The notes: generated by a model not told the origin, from the sequence alone. A DNA stretch of 64,000 nucleotides from Prostheceraeus crozeri (GCA_907163375.1 CAJQUW010009323.1:682001-746000), one strand, 5' to 3'; counted from the stretch's first letter, positions 11,766 through 23,075 are shown. Made by a program: numbers and translations.

Positions 11766-12807
11766 GCTGTTTCACATATATGTGACTTTTTCCAGCGCCG
11801 AAGTCGCGCGAGTGTTTCCTTAGAATTACAACCTATGGATCCTTTCACACATGTCGCGCATTTTCATTTTTGGTGGTGATGACTGAAGTCAGTCCACATC
11901 ATCAATTTACATTTCGAGCGTTCTCAGCCGTCAGTGGTCGGATTATAGTGGTTCACACGCCAAAATGATTCCAGAATATGAAGAAGGTGATGACTTGCAT
12001 GGCTTCAGCCATGGAGAGAATTATTTTCATAGCATGCAAGACTCCCAGAGGGCCTTGCCAATTCACTATGCTTTATTGATTGACTAGACCGGAACACTTG
12101 CAAGAGCAACGGATATTGACAATAGATGCAGTAGATTGTGAAAGTTGCTACTGTTCTTATTGATACGATGAAAGTGGTCGCCTCGTGAAAATTTGTTGAC
12201 TTGTGATATGAATAGATGGCGCAATCGAACACTTTTATTGATGAACTGATTGAATAGGTTGCTAAGATTTCTATGTCTATTACACAGAGAAAACGGTGAG
12301 ACAAAATTGCTCAAATATGAATGTTTTGTGCTGATTTTGAATATTATAGCGAACTATGTAATAAATTATAGATATTCTGATAGCAAATTTCCTACTGATT
12401 TCGATGAAAACAAGAAACAACTGAAGCCTACGTTCAGAGTAATTTTGTTTCATGCCCATCTCCAATCGACTAAGACACATCCACTTTCTATGTCTCATGA
12501 AATAGAGAGATCGAAATGACAGTCCGATGATTGACAGTCGCAGAAAACGAAGTCCAATGTGAAAGGCCAATTCCAAATTTCAACGATAATCGCGCTGCAA
12601 AAAGTCGCATGTGTGAAACAGCCCCGTAGTGAAATTCTAACGACGAGGTGAAGAGGACCCAAACAATGAAATCGTTGAAGTTGCTGACGCCGAGGAGGAC
12701 ATTGTCAGCCATCACCGCAGAATAACCCTCTTTCGCCTTGATCTCTTAGTTTTGTATCAATGATCAGCTGAGGACTGATGAAAATCGGATTCTGATGTCC
12801 AAATGTA

Positions 12808-14336
12808 CAGTCCGTTTCATAAAAAGTGGATCATCCTAAAATTTGACTAAATATAACATAAGTATGATACAGAAAGCATTTTTCATGTTATTTCATGTCC
12901 ATAATATATTTAAATGTCCTAATATAATCTGATAAGCTATGATACAGTAACGGTTCTTAAGAAGCTAATATTTTGTGGCCCTACCCTTATTGTCAATGAC
13001 ATTACCAATTCGTCTAGGCATTGATTCGATGATATCGTTGATTTTTGACTGATCTAACTTTCTCCACTCTCTTTTTAACAGTGACGTAAGTTGTGATACG
13101 CCATCTGTAGGTAGCAGTGAACGACGAACGTTACGTTTTAGAATACTCCATACATTTTCTATGGGATTCAGATCAGGAGAACGAGCTGGCCAAGATAATG
13201 TCCTAAGCCCTAATTGAGACTTGCATAAGTTGACTCTACTACTCCTGTGACGCGTAGCATTATCATCCATAAATAACCAAGTCGATGGATCACCAAGTTG
13301 ATCTGTCATTTGGCCAATGTTCATTCGTAAAACATTCACATGGCGTTCAGAATTCATGGTTCCTTGCTGTATGCGAAGTTCAGAGCGGCCATTGGTCCAA
13401 ATGCCAGCCCAAATCAGTAGAGTCGCTAATCATAGAGAGTAGAACCATAATCTCAATCTATCATCACTATCTTTCAGACGGACTGATGCCTCATCAGACC
13501 AGATAACCCGATCCCATTGATTTCGCCAGTGACAATGATTCATTGCCCATCTGAGACGTTTGTATGCTGATCTGATTATTCGATCTGAGAGGGCCTCTTA
13601 CAGCTCTTGAAATTCAACTCAATAAGTCTTCTACGAATAGTGGACTTAGAAATAGACGAGTTTAGTGCAACCATCTCAGTTACCGATAGACTTGGATCAA
13701 CTTTAACAAATCTCAAAATTAGGCGGTCTCTACGTTTCGATGTTTTGCGTGGACGGCCAGAGCCCTCTTTACGACAGAGTTAATCTCTCGTTATTGCGAT
13801 CTCGTTATACAATGCGATCTCGTTATTGTACATTTGTGCTTTGTATTGTTTTCAACCGGTAAGAGATAGATTTCTAGCTGAAAGCAATCAGGAGTGCTGC
13901 CAACACCACCGCAACGAAGTCAGGAAGCTATGGAACATGAAGTCCAGTTAATCACATGTAGCAGTTACATTATTGTTGATGAATAATGGTGCTATACTGG
14001 CTCTGATTGACCGATTTTCTTTATTTTTGTTTTGCTTGATAGCTTTTGGCTTGTAGAACAACATATTACATAACAAAGGAAACAAATGTAATTTTATAAG
14101 AGTGAGGTGTGATTTTGTGTAACATTGCTAAATGAAGATCAAATTATCTACTACTTTTTTATCTATAACAGGAAAACAACTCAATATTCATGCTTGAAAT
14201 GTCCAACAATGATATTAGTAAGCACAACTGACATATCTTCCAAATTTCAGAGAAATTCGTTCAAGTTTGGCGGAGTTAGACAAAATTGAAGTTAAGGCGA
14301 TGTTTAAGGGTGATCCATTTTTTATGAAACAATCTG
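12808..14336 (-). mobile_element. Tc1-like element, copy B, with intact ends and TA duplication
   Basis: This element of 1529 bases is bounded by CAGTCCGTTTCATAAAAAGT on the left and, inverted, CAGATTGTTTCATAAAAAAT on the right. TA lies on both sides (12806-12807 and 14337-14338). The left palindrome arm shows the empty site at 8479-8480. Compared with copy C (41759-43417, 1659 bases) it has lost about 130 bases near 13785-13800, which removes the N-terminal DNA-binding part of the transposase. It is therefore a non-autonomous deletion derivative. Confidence 0.92.
12965..13833 (-). pseudogene. Tc1 transposase, copy B, internally deleted
   Basis: The clean C-terminal frame (12965-13357) runs from NSERHVNVLRMNIGQMTDQL through MDDNATRH and WPARSPDLNPIENVWSILK to MPRRIGNVIDNKGRATKY, the usual Tc1 ending. 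The catalytic triad is of DD34E type: Asp of DNA, then Glu of PIEN 35 residues later. Upstream parts (SDEASVRLKD, RRRLIE) are visible in shifted frames. The helix-turn-helix region present in copy C is missing. This copy still has the natural C-terminus that copy C has lost to a stop. Confidence 0.85.
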
Positions 14337-14349
14337 TAGTAATGACGCA

Positions 14350-15570
14350 CTCATTTGTCTACGACATGCAATACCAATCCTGCTACTTTCGTTCAAATGA
14401 CAACACAAGACAATCCTTGGTTAGCTCCAGAAATCAAGGAAAAAATTAACCGCCAATATTCTGCTTTTCGAACTACAGATTTCTGCCTCATGTCGATAAT
14501 GCAGATGAACATTCAAAATGCGAAAGATCGTTGGAAGACAGACAAAAAGCCGACAGGAAGACTTGTCGAGAAGGCAAAGTCACAAGATGCTCTTCATAGG
14601 ATAATAAGTCGACTTGAATCGATATTTAGAAGCATCTTCTAAGTTTAATGAATACTTCAGCTCTAATTTCCGACCGTCAGACAACACTGGCAACGCTAAA
14701 ATCATGTCTCAGACATGCATGCGTTTATTAGGATTTGAATGTGGATGCTGCATTCACATTCGAGCTTCTGTGCAAAGTAGAACTGAGCAAGTGACGGAAT
14801 TCCTCCATTTTGTATGCGTGAATGTATGTGCATGGGCATTGGCAGAAACTCTGACACATTTGTATGCTCTTTCTGCTTTTACAGGTAACTATCCAAATCA
14901 ATGGAAATTACCAAACGTGGTCCCGATTCCCAATAGACGTGCTTTATCTGATCCTTTGATGACACAAGACCAATATATCTCCTGTCGATTTTTGCTACGA
15001 TCTTCGAGCGTATTATTTTACTGGTCGGTGGAGGATAGTCTGTTGGAGAATTATGGTTCAAGCCAATTTGGATTCAGACCTAAGTCTTTCACACTGCAAG
15101 CCCATACAAGAATTCACAAGCTTGTTTCCAAAAAATGAAAAGTAAAGAGAATAAAGGTGATCTGGTCATGTCATCGGATATAGAAAGCGTCTGATCGTCT
15201 GAGACACTCATCAGTTATCAGTTCAGAATCAAATTATGGTCTCCCAACAAGTTCCATTAAATGGTGCACCGGTTTTCTAAGTAATAAGAGATAAAGATTT
15301 GCTATCCAAATCGATTGAGTAGTGAGTCGAGTGTCACTTCAGGAGTGCCACAAGGTTATTCATTATCTCCCTACTTGTTTCCCTTTTATTTGTGCTCACT
15401 TGCTCCTTCGCATTCCAATGCGTTCATATCAGATATTTTTCATAATTACGACAAATAAAAAACTATTATTACATGGAAGAAATCTCATACATGTCGCTCC
15501 CCCTACAACTGCCACATGCACTTTCTGCTTTGAGCTCGTAATCATGACTTTTTCTAATACACTCAAATGA
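14350..15570 (+). pseudogene. Broken LINE reverse transcriptase (right arm)
   Basis: This is the mirror copy of 6770-8000, on the plus strand, reading in order QDNPWLAPEIKEKINRQYSA (the linker after the endonuclease), FTGNYPNQWKLPNVVPIPNR, NYGSSQFGFRPKS and RVSLQECHKVIHYL in place of SGVPQG. It preserves more of the linker than the left copy. From about 14451 to 15422 it looks identical to the left arm; after that the arms diverge abruptly and the segment before the catalytic box is rearranged. Confidence 0.8.
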
Positions 15571-15594
15571 GACAGCAACATTAGTAACATGTGT

Positions 15595-15850
15595 AAAACG
15601 CACACTGTAACCCGTAAACCGTCAATATCCGTTCAGATTAACAGCTGAAATTAGTTTCACGTTTTTTTTGCAGTCTGAAATGTAAATATCCGTGAAAACA
15701 GGCTTTTAAAAACGGATTTTAACTGTGATGTCATCGCTCATCACGTTATGACCTCATCATTTTAACAGATATTTACGGATGTTTTCTGTGAACCTTTTCT
15801 GTGAAGTTTAGGTGTTTTTAACGGCGTGCAGTTTACACTCTATGTAAGTT
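15595..15850. repeat. MITE-like repeat, right-arm copy
   Basis: Diverged mirror of 6480-6740; it keeps CACTGTAACCCGTAAACCGT, the GATGTCATCGCTCATCACG core and the ACGGATGTTTTCTGTGAA block. Divergence from the left copy is obvious by eye, unlike the neighbouring LINE block. Confidence 0.55.
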
Positions 15851-16061
15851 ACGAAAGTTACAGCGTGCAAAGACACGCGATTATCATCATCTCTCATTAA
15901 GCACGAAATCATTTCGACAAAGTAACTTGCAATGTAGAGCCTTGCGGCAATAATCTGCAACTATTATTGATTCTTCTGAGGATCTGGCAACACTGACTTT
16001 AATCGGTGCCTGACTGAGCAGCTCAAATTGCCATCAGCAAACAGCTATTGTCCATTCTAGT

Positions 16062-16308
16062 CATAGAAATAGATTGTTCATCTGAAGTTGACTAGAACAG
16101 AAATTGACCCAGGGTCGTGGCACATGCGGGGGGGAACTGAGTTGGGGCATGAATCACCAATGAAAAGGTGATGTTCATCAGTCACATGTGACTGATTCTA
16201 ACCGAAGAGTCAGTCGCTGACAAGTGCATCTAAGCAAAAATGCGTGTGGTTTTATATTTGTGTTTTGTGTGGTTTTACCTAGAGGCTTTACCGTTATCGA
16301 TTTCTATG
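16062..16308 (-). mobile_element. hAT-type MITE, copy in the right arm
   Basis: Mirror of 6075-6324, bounded by CATAGAAATAGATTGTTC and, inverted, CATAGAAATCGATAACGG. It shares the insertion site with the left arm. Confidence 0.75.
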
Positions 16309-17406
16309 ATTCCAGTCCTATTAACTTAAACAAAGCGGAAAGTTGGAGTTCTATGGCTAATACAATGACATAAAGTGTTTGAACTCTGTTCAAATATAAG
16401 CCCCAACATGGAGATGAGAAGACATTAACATCACAACCCCGTGCTACATCGATCATGGTCATCATCTGTTCGAGAAATGGTGGAGGAAGACAGACAAATT
16501 CTGAGTGATGGGGATCCGAATCTATCAGTCCCCTACAACACTTGTCAGCTGTAAATCAGCTTTGAAATCAGCACTGAGTATGTCTGATAATTGGGCATGC
16601 ATGTATATCATCTGACAGCTGAAATATGATATTTCCATGAATATATGACTTTTGTTGCGTCAAGGGTGAGACAATTAGTTGACAAAAGGTTTGCGACAAT
16701 GATTTTCACTCGGCAACTGTCATCAGAAAGCAATTAATTACTTCATCTACCATGATTATAACAATAAATCGACACGTAGCGCATATGATTCTACACTATA
16801 TAACTGCAAGCCTGTACCTATCTGTCATCAACAGCAATGAATGTGCAAGTAGTGTTGCTTTTGTCCATAATGTGTGTCCTTCAAGGTAATTATGACTTAT
16901 TAAAAAATGTTTAATAATTTCATGGTATTATGTTTGTGCTGTCAATGTATCGTAGAACTCATGTCACTTTGGAGACTTTGTTTTTGCTGAAGCTCTTCGA
17001 TTTTTCATTTTGCGGTCTGTTTTCATCTTCGCATCTTAGTATATCAATGTTCTAGACACTCAATCGAAAATATAAGGTATCAAAAGTAGATTGGACGGTG
17101 CTCTGACCGGGGAGGAAGAAAATATGTCAATGATTTGGGTCATGGACTGGCAAGGAACAAGAAAAGATATCAATAGCTTGGACCATGACCTGGAAAATGG
17201 GTGAAGACAATAATCAGTAGATTTCTATACATCCGCTGCATCAATATCGGATCTCTGGTTTTTTGTTCAATCTTGGGTTTCAAGAGTGCATGATATATGT
17301 ATGCTGCATGAATAGATATTAACTGCTGTGGTTTTCAACCTCAAGGTTGATCGTATGCAGCTCACGGTAATTGCCAGAAAATTTCATAATCACAATTTCC
17401 GTTTCA

Positions 17407-17642
17407 ATAATGCATGATTTTGCAAGGCTTTCTATGTCCACAGGTTAATAAGTTCCAAGAAGCAGGTAATTATTTTCCTGATTGGAAATTATTAACCTGG
17501 TGCAGACTTCTATGAAAAAAGTCATGCATTATAACAGATAATGCATAGATTTCTTCGGTCATTATTTGTCATAAAAACCTCGAGCCTTCGGCTCTCGGTA
17601 ATTATAGCAATAATGACCTCAAATCTGTGCATTATCTATTAC
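17407..17642. mobile_element. Double-hairpin MITE, right arm only
   Basis: About 236 bases are inserted between GTTTCA and TTAAACACTC, which are adjacent in the left arm (around 2965). The insert is two hairpins side by side. In 17407-17535 ATAATGCATGA and GGTTAATAA pair with TTATTAACC and TCATGCATTAT. In 17538-17637 GATAATGCATAGATTTC pairs with GAAATC-type sequence ending GTGCATTATC. The second loop contains CTCGAGCCTTCGGCTCTCGG. No coding capacity. Confidence 0.7.
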
Positions 17643-18291
17643 TTAAACACTCATGCACGTAAATATCAGTTCTGCTATTGGCAAGCTAGCTTCTTTTAAA
17701 ATTATAGTGTGTGTTCGTGCGCATATGGGTAAATACCATTTTGATCTATGTAAATGTATATCAAAAATAAGCTACCTGAGACATGAACTGCACATGCATT
17801 TCATTAATTCATGTCATAATAAAAGATCTCGAAACGCAATATACTCGGATGCCACAGACGCACAATTCTGATTTTCCGGCAGGATTCATGCATTGTAACT
17901 GCTCAAAATCCATGCCAGTCCTATGCTATACCACTACATTTAAGTAGCTATCTAGAGCAATGTGAAAATGAAATTAGGCTTCAGAAGCAGATCACACACT
18001 ACTTTAGTTGTATTTATTACAGGCTATAACTGAAGTAAAGCTAAGCTTCGATGTACGATATAACACTCACTCAGCTAGAGCACGATCATTATCAGAAGCT
18101 TATTGCAAATTGCAAGTAAAGGGATGCATGCGTATATTAGTTGTAAAAGTTTATTTGCAAATGTCCACTTGCAATAAATTGTAATGCTTTGTAGCGTTAT
18201 TGAATGCTTCCTAACAACGCCACTTTTTATAAGAGCATACAATGCACTGAGTTGTAATTGCACACATGTGTGACAACTTCAGTGTTGACAC

Positions 18292-18536
18292 TTGAGTCGA
18301 AATATTTAATAAATATTATACGAAATGTTTACATAATTAAAGTGTTGAGCAGTTGTGGTTCTTATCTTGGTGTACATTCAAGATTAAATCTTTATCATAC
18401 ACTGTCGTTCATGAAGTCCCAAATGGGTACTAGAAGGAATACTGAACTTGGGTACTAACTGCGACAAAGAAATGAGTCCCAGAATCTAGTACTCTTCGAA
18501 TTCGAAAATAATGGTACTCATTTTAGGGGTCTTTGG
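18292..18536. other. Right-arm-only DNA, no gene
   Basis: About 245 bases have no counterpart in the left arm, where the flanks are only about 60 bases apart. It contains repeated GGGTACT/TAGTACTC words but no terminal inverted repeat that I could resolve. Confidence 0.45.
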
Positions 18537-18719
18537 TTCTAGAGCACTGTTCTGAAGTCGCACTCATTTTAGCGCTCATTTAATGAGTTGCACAGGACTG
18601 GTACCTTCATTTATCGAAAAATGCCACGCGGCATATCTGATCCGCTGATGGAGAAGATATCACATCCATCGAAGAACTGACTTGGCAATTAGACACAAAT
18701 GCATTTGGATAAATACATA

Positions 18720-18920
18720 TGCACAAGAATCAAAACGCAGTCGGTGAAGTGAGGAAACGTTAGCAAGACTAAAAGCACTGTCGGAGAGGATGGAAAATGT
18801 TGTCAGGACTCAGACTCAAATCAGAGTAAGAGAGATGATTGAAAACTTTGACAGGACTCAAGGTAATCGGTGAAAATGATAGACGTTGGCAGGTCTCATC
18901 GTAATGTCGGCGAGGATGCT
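18720..18920. repeat. Minisatellite, right-arm mirror copy
   Basis: Inverse of 1905-2105; units contain ACTGTCGGAGAGGATGG and GTTGTCAGGACTC with a period of about 45 bases. Confidence 0.6.
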
Positions 18921-19455
18921 TTTGATCCAAATTGATTTATTAGGTTTATTATGAGGATTTTGATCAAATGTCACAGGTTGGTTTGCAGGATCATTTATTG
19001 TTTCACTGCATCATTTTGATAGGACTCCGACTCCGGGTGGCAAGTATATAATCCTTATTTAAAAAAAATGGTAGCCTACATCATAGATCATTATAGGCTT
19101 ACTGAACCTATTTTTAGTGATCATTGGTGCATCAATTATCAATCATTTTCAATGAAAGATCATACACAATTTTGATTAATGTTTGGCATTTGACTGATGT
19201 GTGCTTCACACGGTTTTTTCTCCAGTCTCTACCGGATAGGAAAGTTCCCTATCTTTCTCCAAAAAACATGAATACACTTTCGATTTTAACATGCACTTTG
19301 ATGGAGCCATCACACACGGTTGATGTTAGGGTGAGAGGTAATGTTCTCAAACAAACTAGTATTTCACTTTTGACTCTGATGTGACCTTTGTTGCGTAGGT
19401 GTGATCGAGGCTAGGAAGGCTTTTCTTCTCTACTAAGTCACCAAGTGAAAAGACA

Positions 19456-20249
19456 ATTTTTTGTACTTCTGTGAATTTAAGTTCAGTAATTCTAGTACTC
19501 TTCTGTTTAGTAGTCTGATTCATACATAAATAGGACTTTATGATTTACAGTGTAGCAATCAGATATATGATATAATAATACTTGATAGAACCTATTCGTT
19601 TTGATGCTATATCAAATGAAAGTGAGATGGTGCTATCCTCTCCCAATCAAATATTGTTCCATGGAATATGCATTGTTTTACTTTGGAAAATCAAATTCAA
19701 TTTCATTTTGGTATGATAACCCTTGGTGCTGACAACGGCCTCTATACATGTACATCAACCTGCAAGCATGCAGTCAATGAACATTCAAGCTCAAACCACT
19801 ACGTATAGTATCAAAATGTCACAACCTAATGATACAGAGCGCTTACAAGACTGCTACACAAGTTCACATTACAAGTACACAAGTGTTTAAGTCTCAGACG
19901 AACTCAACAGAGATAAATGCAGCTAACTGCAAAAACATGATTAGTAATAACGATAACTCCTGCTGAATAATTCTTCGATTAGATGGAGTCATGACCATTT
20001 CATAATTGGACATTTTCAAAAAATTAACTCAGTTTTCGGAATCCCGGACGATTCCAGCTTCGCTTTCTACAAAATGTGCAAAGTAAAATGAGTTCAAATA
20101 CAAAAGTGAAAGCAAAAGTGTGTGACCAAATCTTTAAAATCAAGCGTAATAAATTTTAATCATGATAATATGCAATGATGAATGATTATTTAGATAGAAT
20201 GACAACTCTTAAATCAATATAAGTCGACAACACTCTATGAACCTGAACC
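19456..20249. other. No gene seen
   Basis: AT-rich, apparently single-copy sequence between the palindrome and the SINE head. No recognisable coding or repeat structure. Confidence 0.5.
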
Positions 20250-20330
20250 GTCAGCGTGGCCTAGTGAAGAAGGTGCGAGCTCTACTCCACCGAGGACTTC
20301 GGTTCGATTCCTGGGTCGGGTGAGTGTGGT
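20250..20330 (+). repeat. tRNA-derived SINE head with pol III promoter boxes
   Basis: TGGCCTAGTGAAGAAGG at 20257 fits an A box and GGTTCGATTCC at 20301-20311 is a perfect B box at tRNA-like spacing. The sequence does not fold into a convincing full tRNA (no good acceptor stem pairing), so it reads as a tRNA-derived SINE head or a tRNA pseudogene. The tail is undefined and runs toward the transposon that starts at 20441. Confidence 0.6.
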
Positions 20331-20440
20331 CCGGGATCAAGGCTGTTGGTGTCTTTTATTGACTTAACAGTTGCCATTCTCTTTAGATATCCAATGTACA
20401 TGTTCAGCGGCAGAATTTTGTTGTCTATGATGAATGATAT

Positions 20441-22868
20441 GGCATATGAATCATCACGCGGTACACCGGTGTGTCTCGTGATTGATTGTTTTTGCGCGCG
20501 AGCATTAATAAAGCAGAACCGATTTCTCAAGCGCATCAGAAGCATGACTCACGCCCTTTTTCAGTGAGAGAGGAATTATCACTTATTTCCAAGAATCAAC
20601 GCAAGTTATTTTTAGTTACTTATTACAGCCAATGACATAGCGTTTATAATAAGGTCGCTTCAAGCCTGTTGCATTATTCCTGCGACGATTCCAGGGAACG
20701 ACGATCATGTCTGGCGGTTATCAGCGTTTGAAAAATATATCTCGAGTGTCAAAGACAATTTCGCGAAAAGACCGTGAGCAGTGCGCTTATAATAGAGTGT
20801 TAATGAAGTTACCAGAAAGTGAACGAATTGACTTGTTAGAAACATGGGAAAAGACCAAGGAAACCGGCGAAAAAGAAATGGGCGATGGAATTATCCTGAC
20901 ATTAATGGCACGTGAATTTTCGTGCATCGAAATACGTGCATTACTGGGCGTTGGCGAATCAAGACTATATCGTCTGTCGAAGTACACAGGTGAAAACGCA
21001 GAAACATCAACACGGGCACCCCCGCCTCACGCCGTGACGCAAGATGACAAGGACGCCATTATGTCGCAGATCGCATCGTGGAAGACGGAGCCTGGCTATG
21101 CATGTGCGCATAGAAAACCACTGGAATACATCGACAGACCAGGGCATTCTCTTGTGCGCTGGAAAGACCTGTACGACGAATATCAAAAGCGGAATAACGA
21201 AGATGGGAAGCGTGTGCTGAATATCAATCGCTGGAGAGAGTACATCGTGCACTACAGACCAAACCTTCGTTTAACCAAAACATTGACAGATATGTGCAGC
21301 GCGTGCTATCGAATAGACACGGACATCGCTCAATATAACTGAAGTGAGACGAGAAGAATTGAAAGAACAAAAAGCCGTGCACATGAGTGAGGCGATTGAA
21401 CAGCGCAGGGCCATGAATGCAGCCGTAAAATCTTACGCGTGCAAATTGACAGGTGCCGACGATATAAATCTAACGGTAGGCGCGTGCACGCTGGAACTAA
21501 ACGAAGGCGTGGCGAACATGGCAAGTTTGTTAACAGACAGCGACGTCTCAACCCATCGGCGCGGCATACTCATCCAGTGCGAAGATTACGGCCAATCGAT
21601 GCCAATGCCTTCTTACCGCGCCAGCCGCCCAAACGTCGACTACTTCCAATCGGACCTCCACATTCACATGTTTGATATCTGTGACGTAAGCATGGGCGAT
21701 AACTTTGTTTATCTCTACGACGAGCGCACGGCCGGCAAGGATGGCAACGCTTTGTGCAGCCTGCGATGGGCGTATCACCACAAACGATTAGCTGATGCTG
21801 TAAGTGCGGGTGACGACACTCCAACAGCTGTCATTAAAGTAATGGACAACTGTGTCGGGCAAAACAAGTCACAGGTGACGCTGATGTTTGATTGCCTCCT
21901 AAGCATCCTACTGTACGAACTAGTGGCGAATTTGTACTTCATACCTGGTCATAGCCACATGAAAGCCGATCAAGTGGTAGCGCACTGCAAAAACGCATTG
22001 AATCGCAAAAATCTGTTTGTGCCGAGCGAAGTAGTGTCTACATTCAACACGGTGCAAAACGTGGATTGCACATACGTGGATGGTGGCGACTTCTATGAAT
22101 GGGCCCCGCTACTGCAGAAATACTTCAAGAACTTGCCAGGTGGTTTTACAGGCAACTACGTGTTCGAGTTCGCTGACGGCAAAGTGACATACAAAAGACT
22201 TGTGTCTTCGAGTGACGACACCGCAGAGACGCACGTGTTTTGCGCAGACACAGAGTCCACGAAAGCGGCGTTATTGCGCGACTTGTTTAACCTGCCCGCT
22301 TCGGCGTCACTATCAGACATTGCCGACGCTAAACTCAGACTACCGACATTGAAGCCAAAACCACTACCGCAATCCAAATTAGATTCGCTATCGAAAAAGG
22401 TATCCGCCATCCCAGACGAATTTCGTTGGTTTTATCCCGAACCTAAGTCATCCAAATCCACTACACCGGTAAGCAGCCAACAGTGACTGGCGACCACGAC
22501 ATCGACATGACTAAGAGTGCGCGTGCTGGCCCAGGGAGACCCAAGAAGGCCAGGCTTGAGACTGGACAGCAATCTATTCTGAAGTTCTTTTCTAAGAAAT
22601 GAATTTATTTGATTAGGTTGTGATTATATGCGTTGTGAATTTTTCTCAGTGAATTAAACTCAGTTATTGAAATATAAATGTTTTATTCTGATGTTTCAAC
22701 AGCAAATTATATACAAAAAAACTTGTAACAAAAAGCCACTCATATATTAGCTATACTATGATCAATGACATGAAGAAATAGATCACTAATTAAAAATAAA
22801 TAAATAATTACAGATTTTGGCTAAAAACTCGCCGTACACCGGTGTACCGCATGATGATTCATATATCC
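20441..22868 (+). mobile_element. DNA transposon with DUF7869-like transposase
   Basis: Imperfect terminal inverted repeats of about 32 bases bound this 2.4-kb unit: left GGCATATGAATCATCACGCG followed by GTACACCGGTGT, right (inverted) GGATATATGAATCATCATGC followed by GGTACACCGGTGT. The inner part of each repeat is itself a palindrome, ACACCGGTGT. The coding region is visibly richer in G+C than its surroundings. I could not resolve a target-site duplication. Superfamily assignment rests on the encoded DNCVGQNK protein type; it is not Tc1, piggyBac, hAT or MULE. Confidence 0.75.
20707..22602 (+). pseudogene. DNCVGQNK-type (DUF7869-like) transposase, two frame breaks
   Basis: Starts at ATG 20707. 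Frame 1 runs 211 codons with a Lys/Arg-rich start and MCSACYRID near its end. A one-base shift near 21314-21343 moves to a 380-codon frame holding FVYLYDERTAG (residues 121-131 of that part), VIKVMDNCVGQNKSQ (Asp 168) and YFIPGHSHMKAD (residues 198-209). These acidic and His motifs match proteins annotated DUF7869-like and are the likely catalytic core. Near 22455-22484 the frame must shift again to keep a basic tail: GPGRPKKARLE (AT-hook/NLS-like) then GQQSILKFFSKK and a stop at 22600. QQSILKFF fits the PCNA-binding PIP box (QxxhxxFF). An alternative is that tiny introns rather than mutations cause the shifts, but no convincing intron was seen. Confidence 0.7.
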
Positions 22869-23075
22869 ACTCATAATTCGCATCATTAAAGGTCGGAGGC
22901 ACGCAGAATAAGCTATAAGTCATCGTTCGAAAGTGGTGTTACGATCTTATAGGCTATAAGCCATGTATCATTTTGAAAAGATTTTTCGCATGACAGGTAA
23001 CACAAGCAGACAGAAGATAAAAATTTATAATACTTTCAAATTTTTGTAAGAGCATATAGATAGTAAGCATAAAGA
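22869..23075. other. Upstream region of the Kunitz/lectin gene
   Basis: Only about 200 bases separate the transposon end from the start codon at 23076. No TATA box or initiator was identified with confidence. The promoter may be here or disturbed by the neighbouring transposon. Confidence 0.4.

Larger units (their letters stand above)
9437..11871. other. Spacer of the palindrome
   Basis: This is unique sequence between the two arms. It holds a TIR-bounded MITE (10477-10901), a broken IS630-like transposase (10912-11560), a TC-rich microsatellite and one copy of the GCTGTTTCACACATGCGAC repeat. From 9437 to 10476 I see no gene; CAAATTCTATTTCGTCC recurs twice around 10250-10340. Confidence 0.7.
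11872..19455 (-). repeat. Right arm of the giant palindrome
   Basis: This is the reverse complement of 1300-9436. Present only here are a Tc1 element (12808-14336), a double-hairpin MITE (17407-17642) and about 245 bases of unassigned DNA (18292-18536). Absent here are the IS630-like element and the 420-base block of the left arm. The outer end fades out near 19455, at CAAGTGAAAAGACAA. Confidence 0.9.

Noticed and set aside
20250-20330. A functional tRNA gene
   Set aside because: A and B boxes are present but acceptor and anticodon stems do not pair well; SINE head or pseudogene is the better reading.
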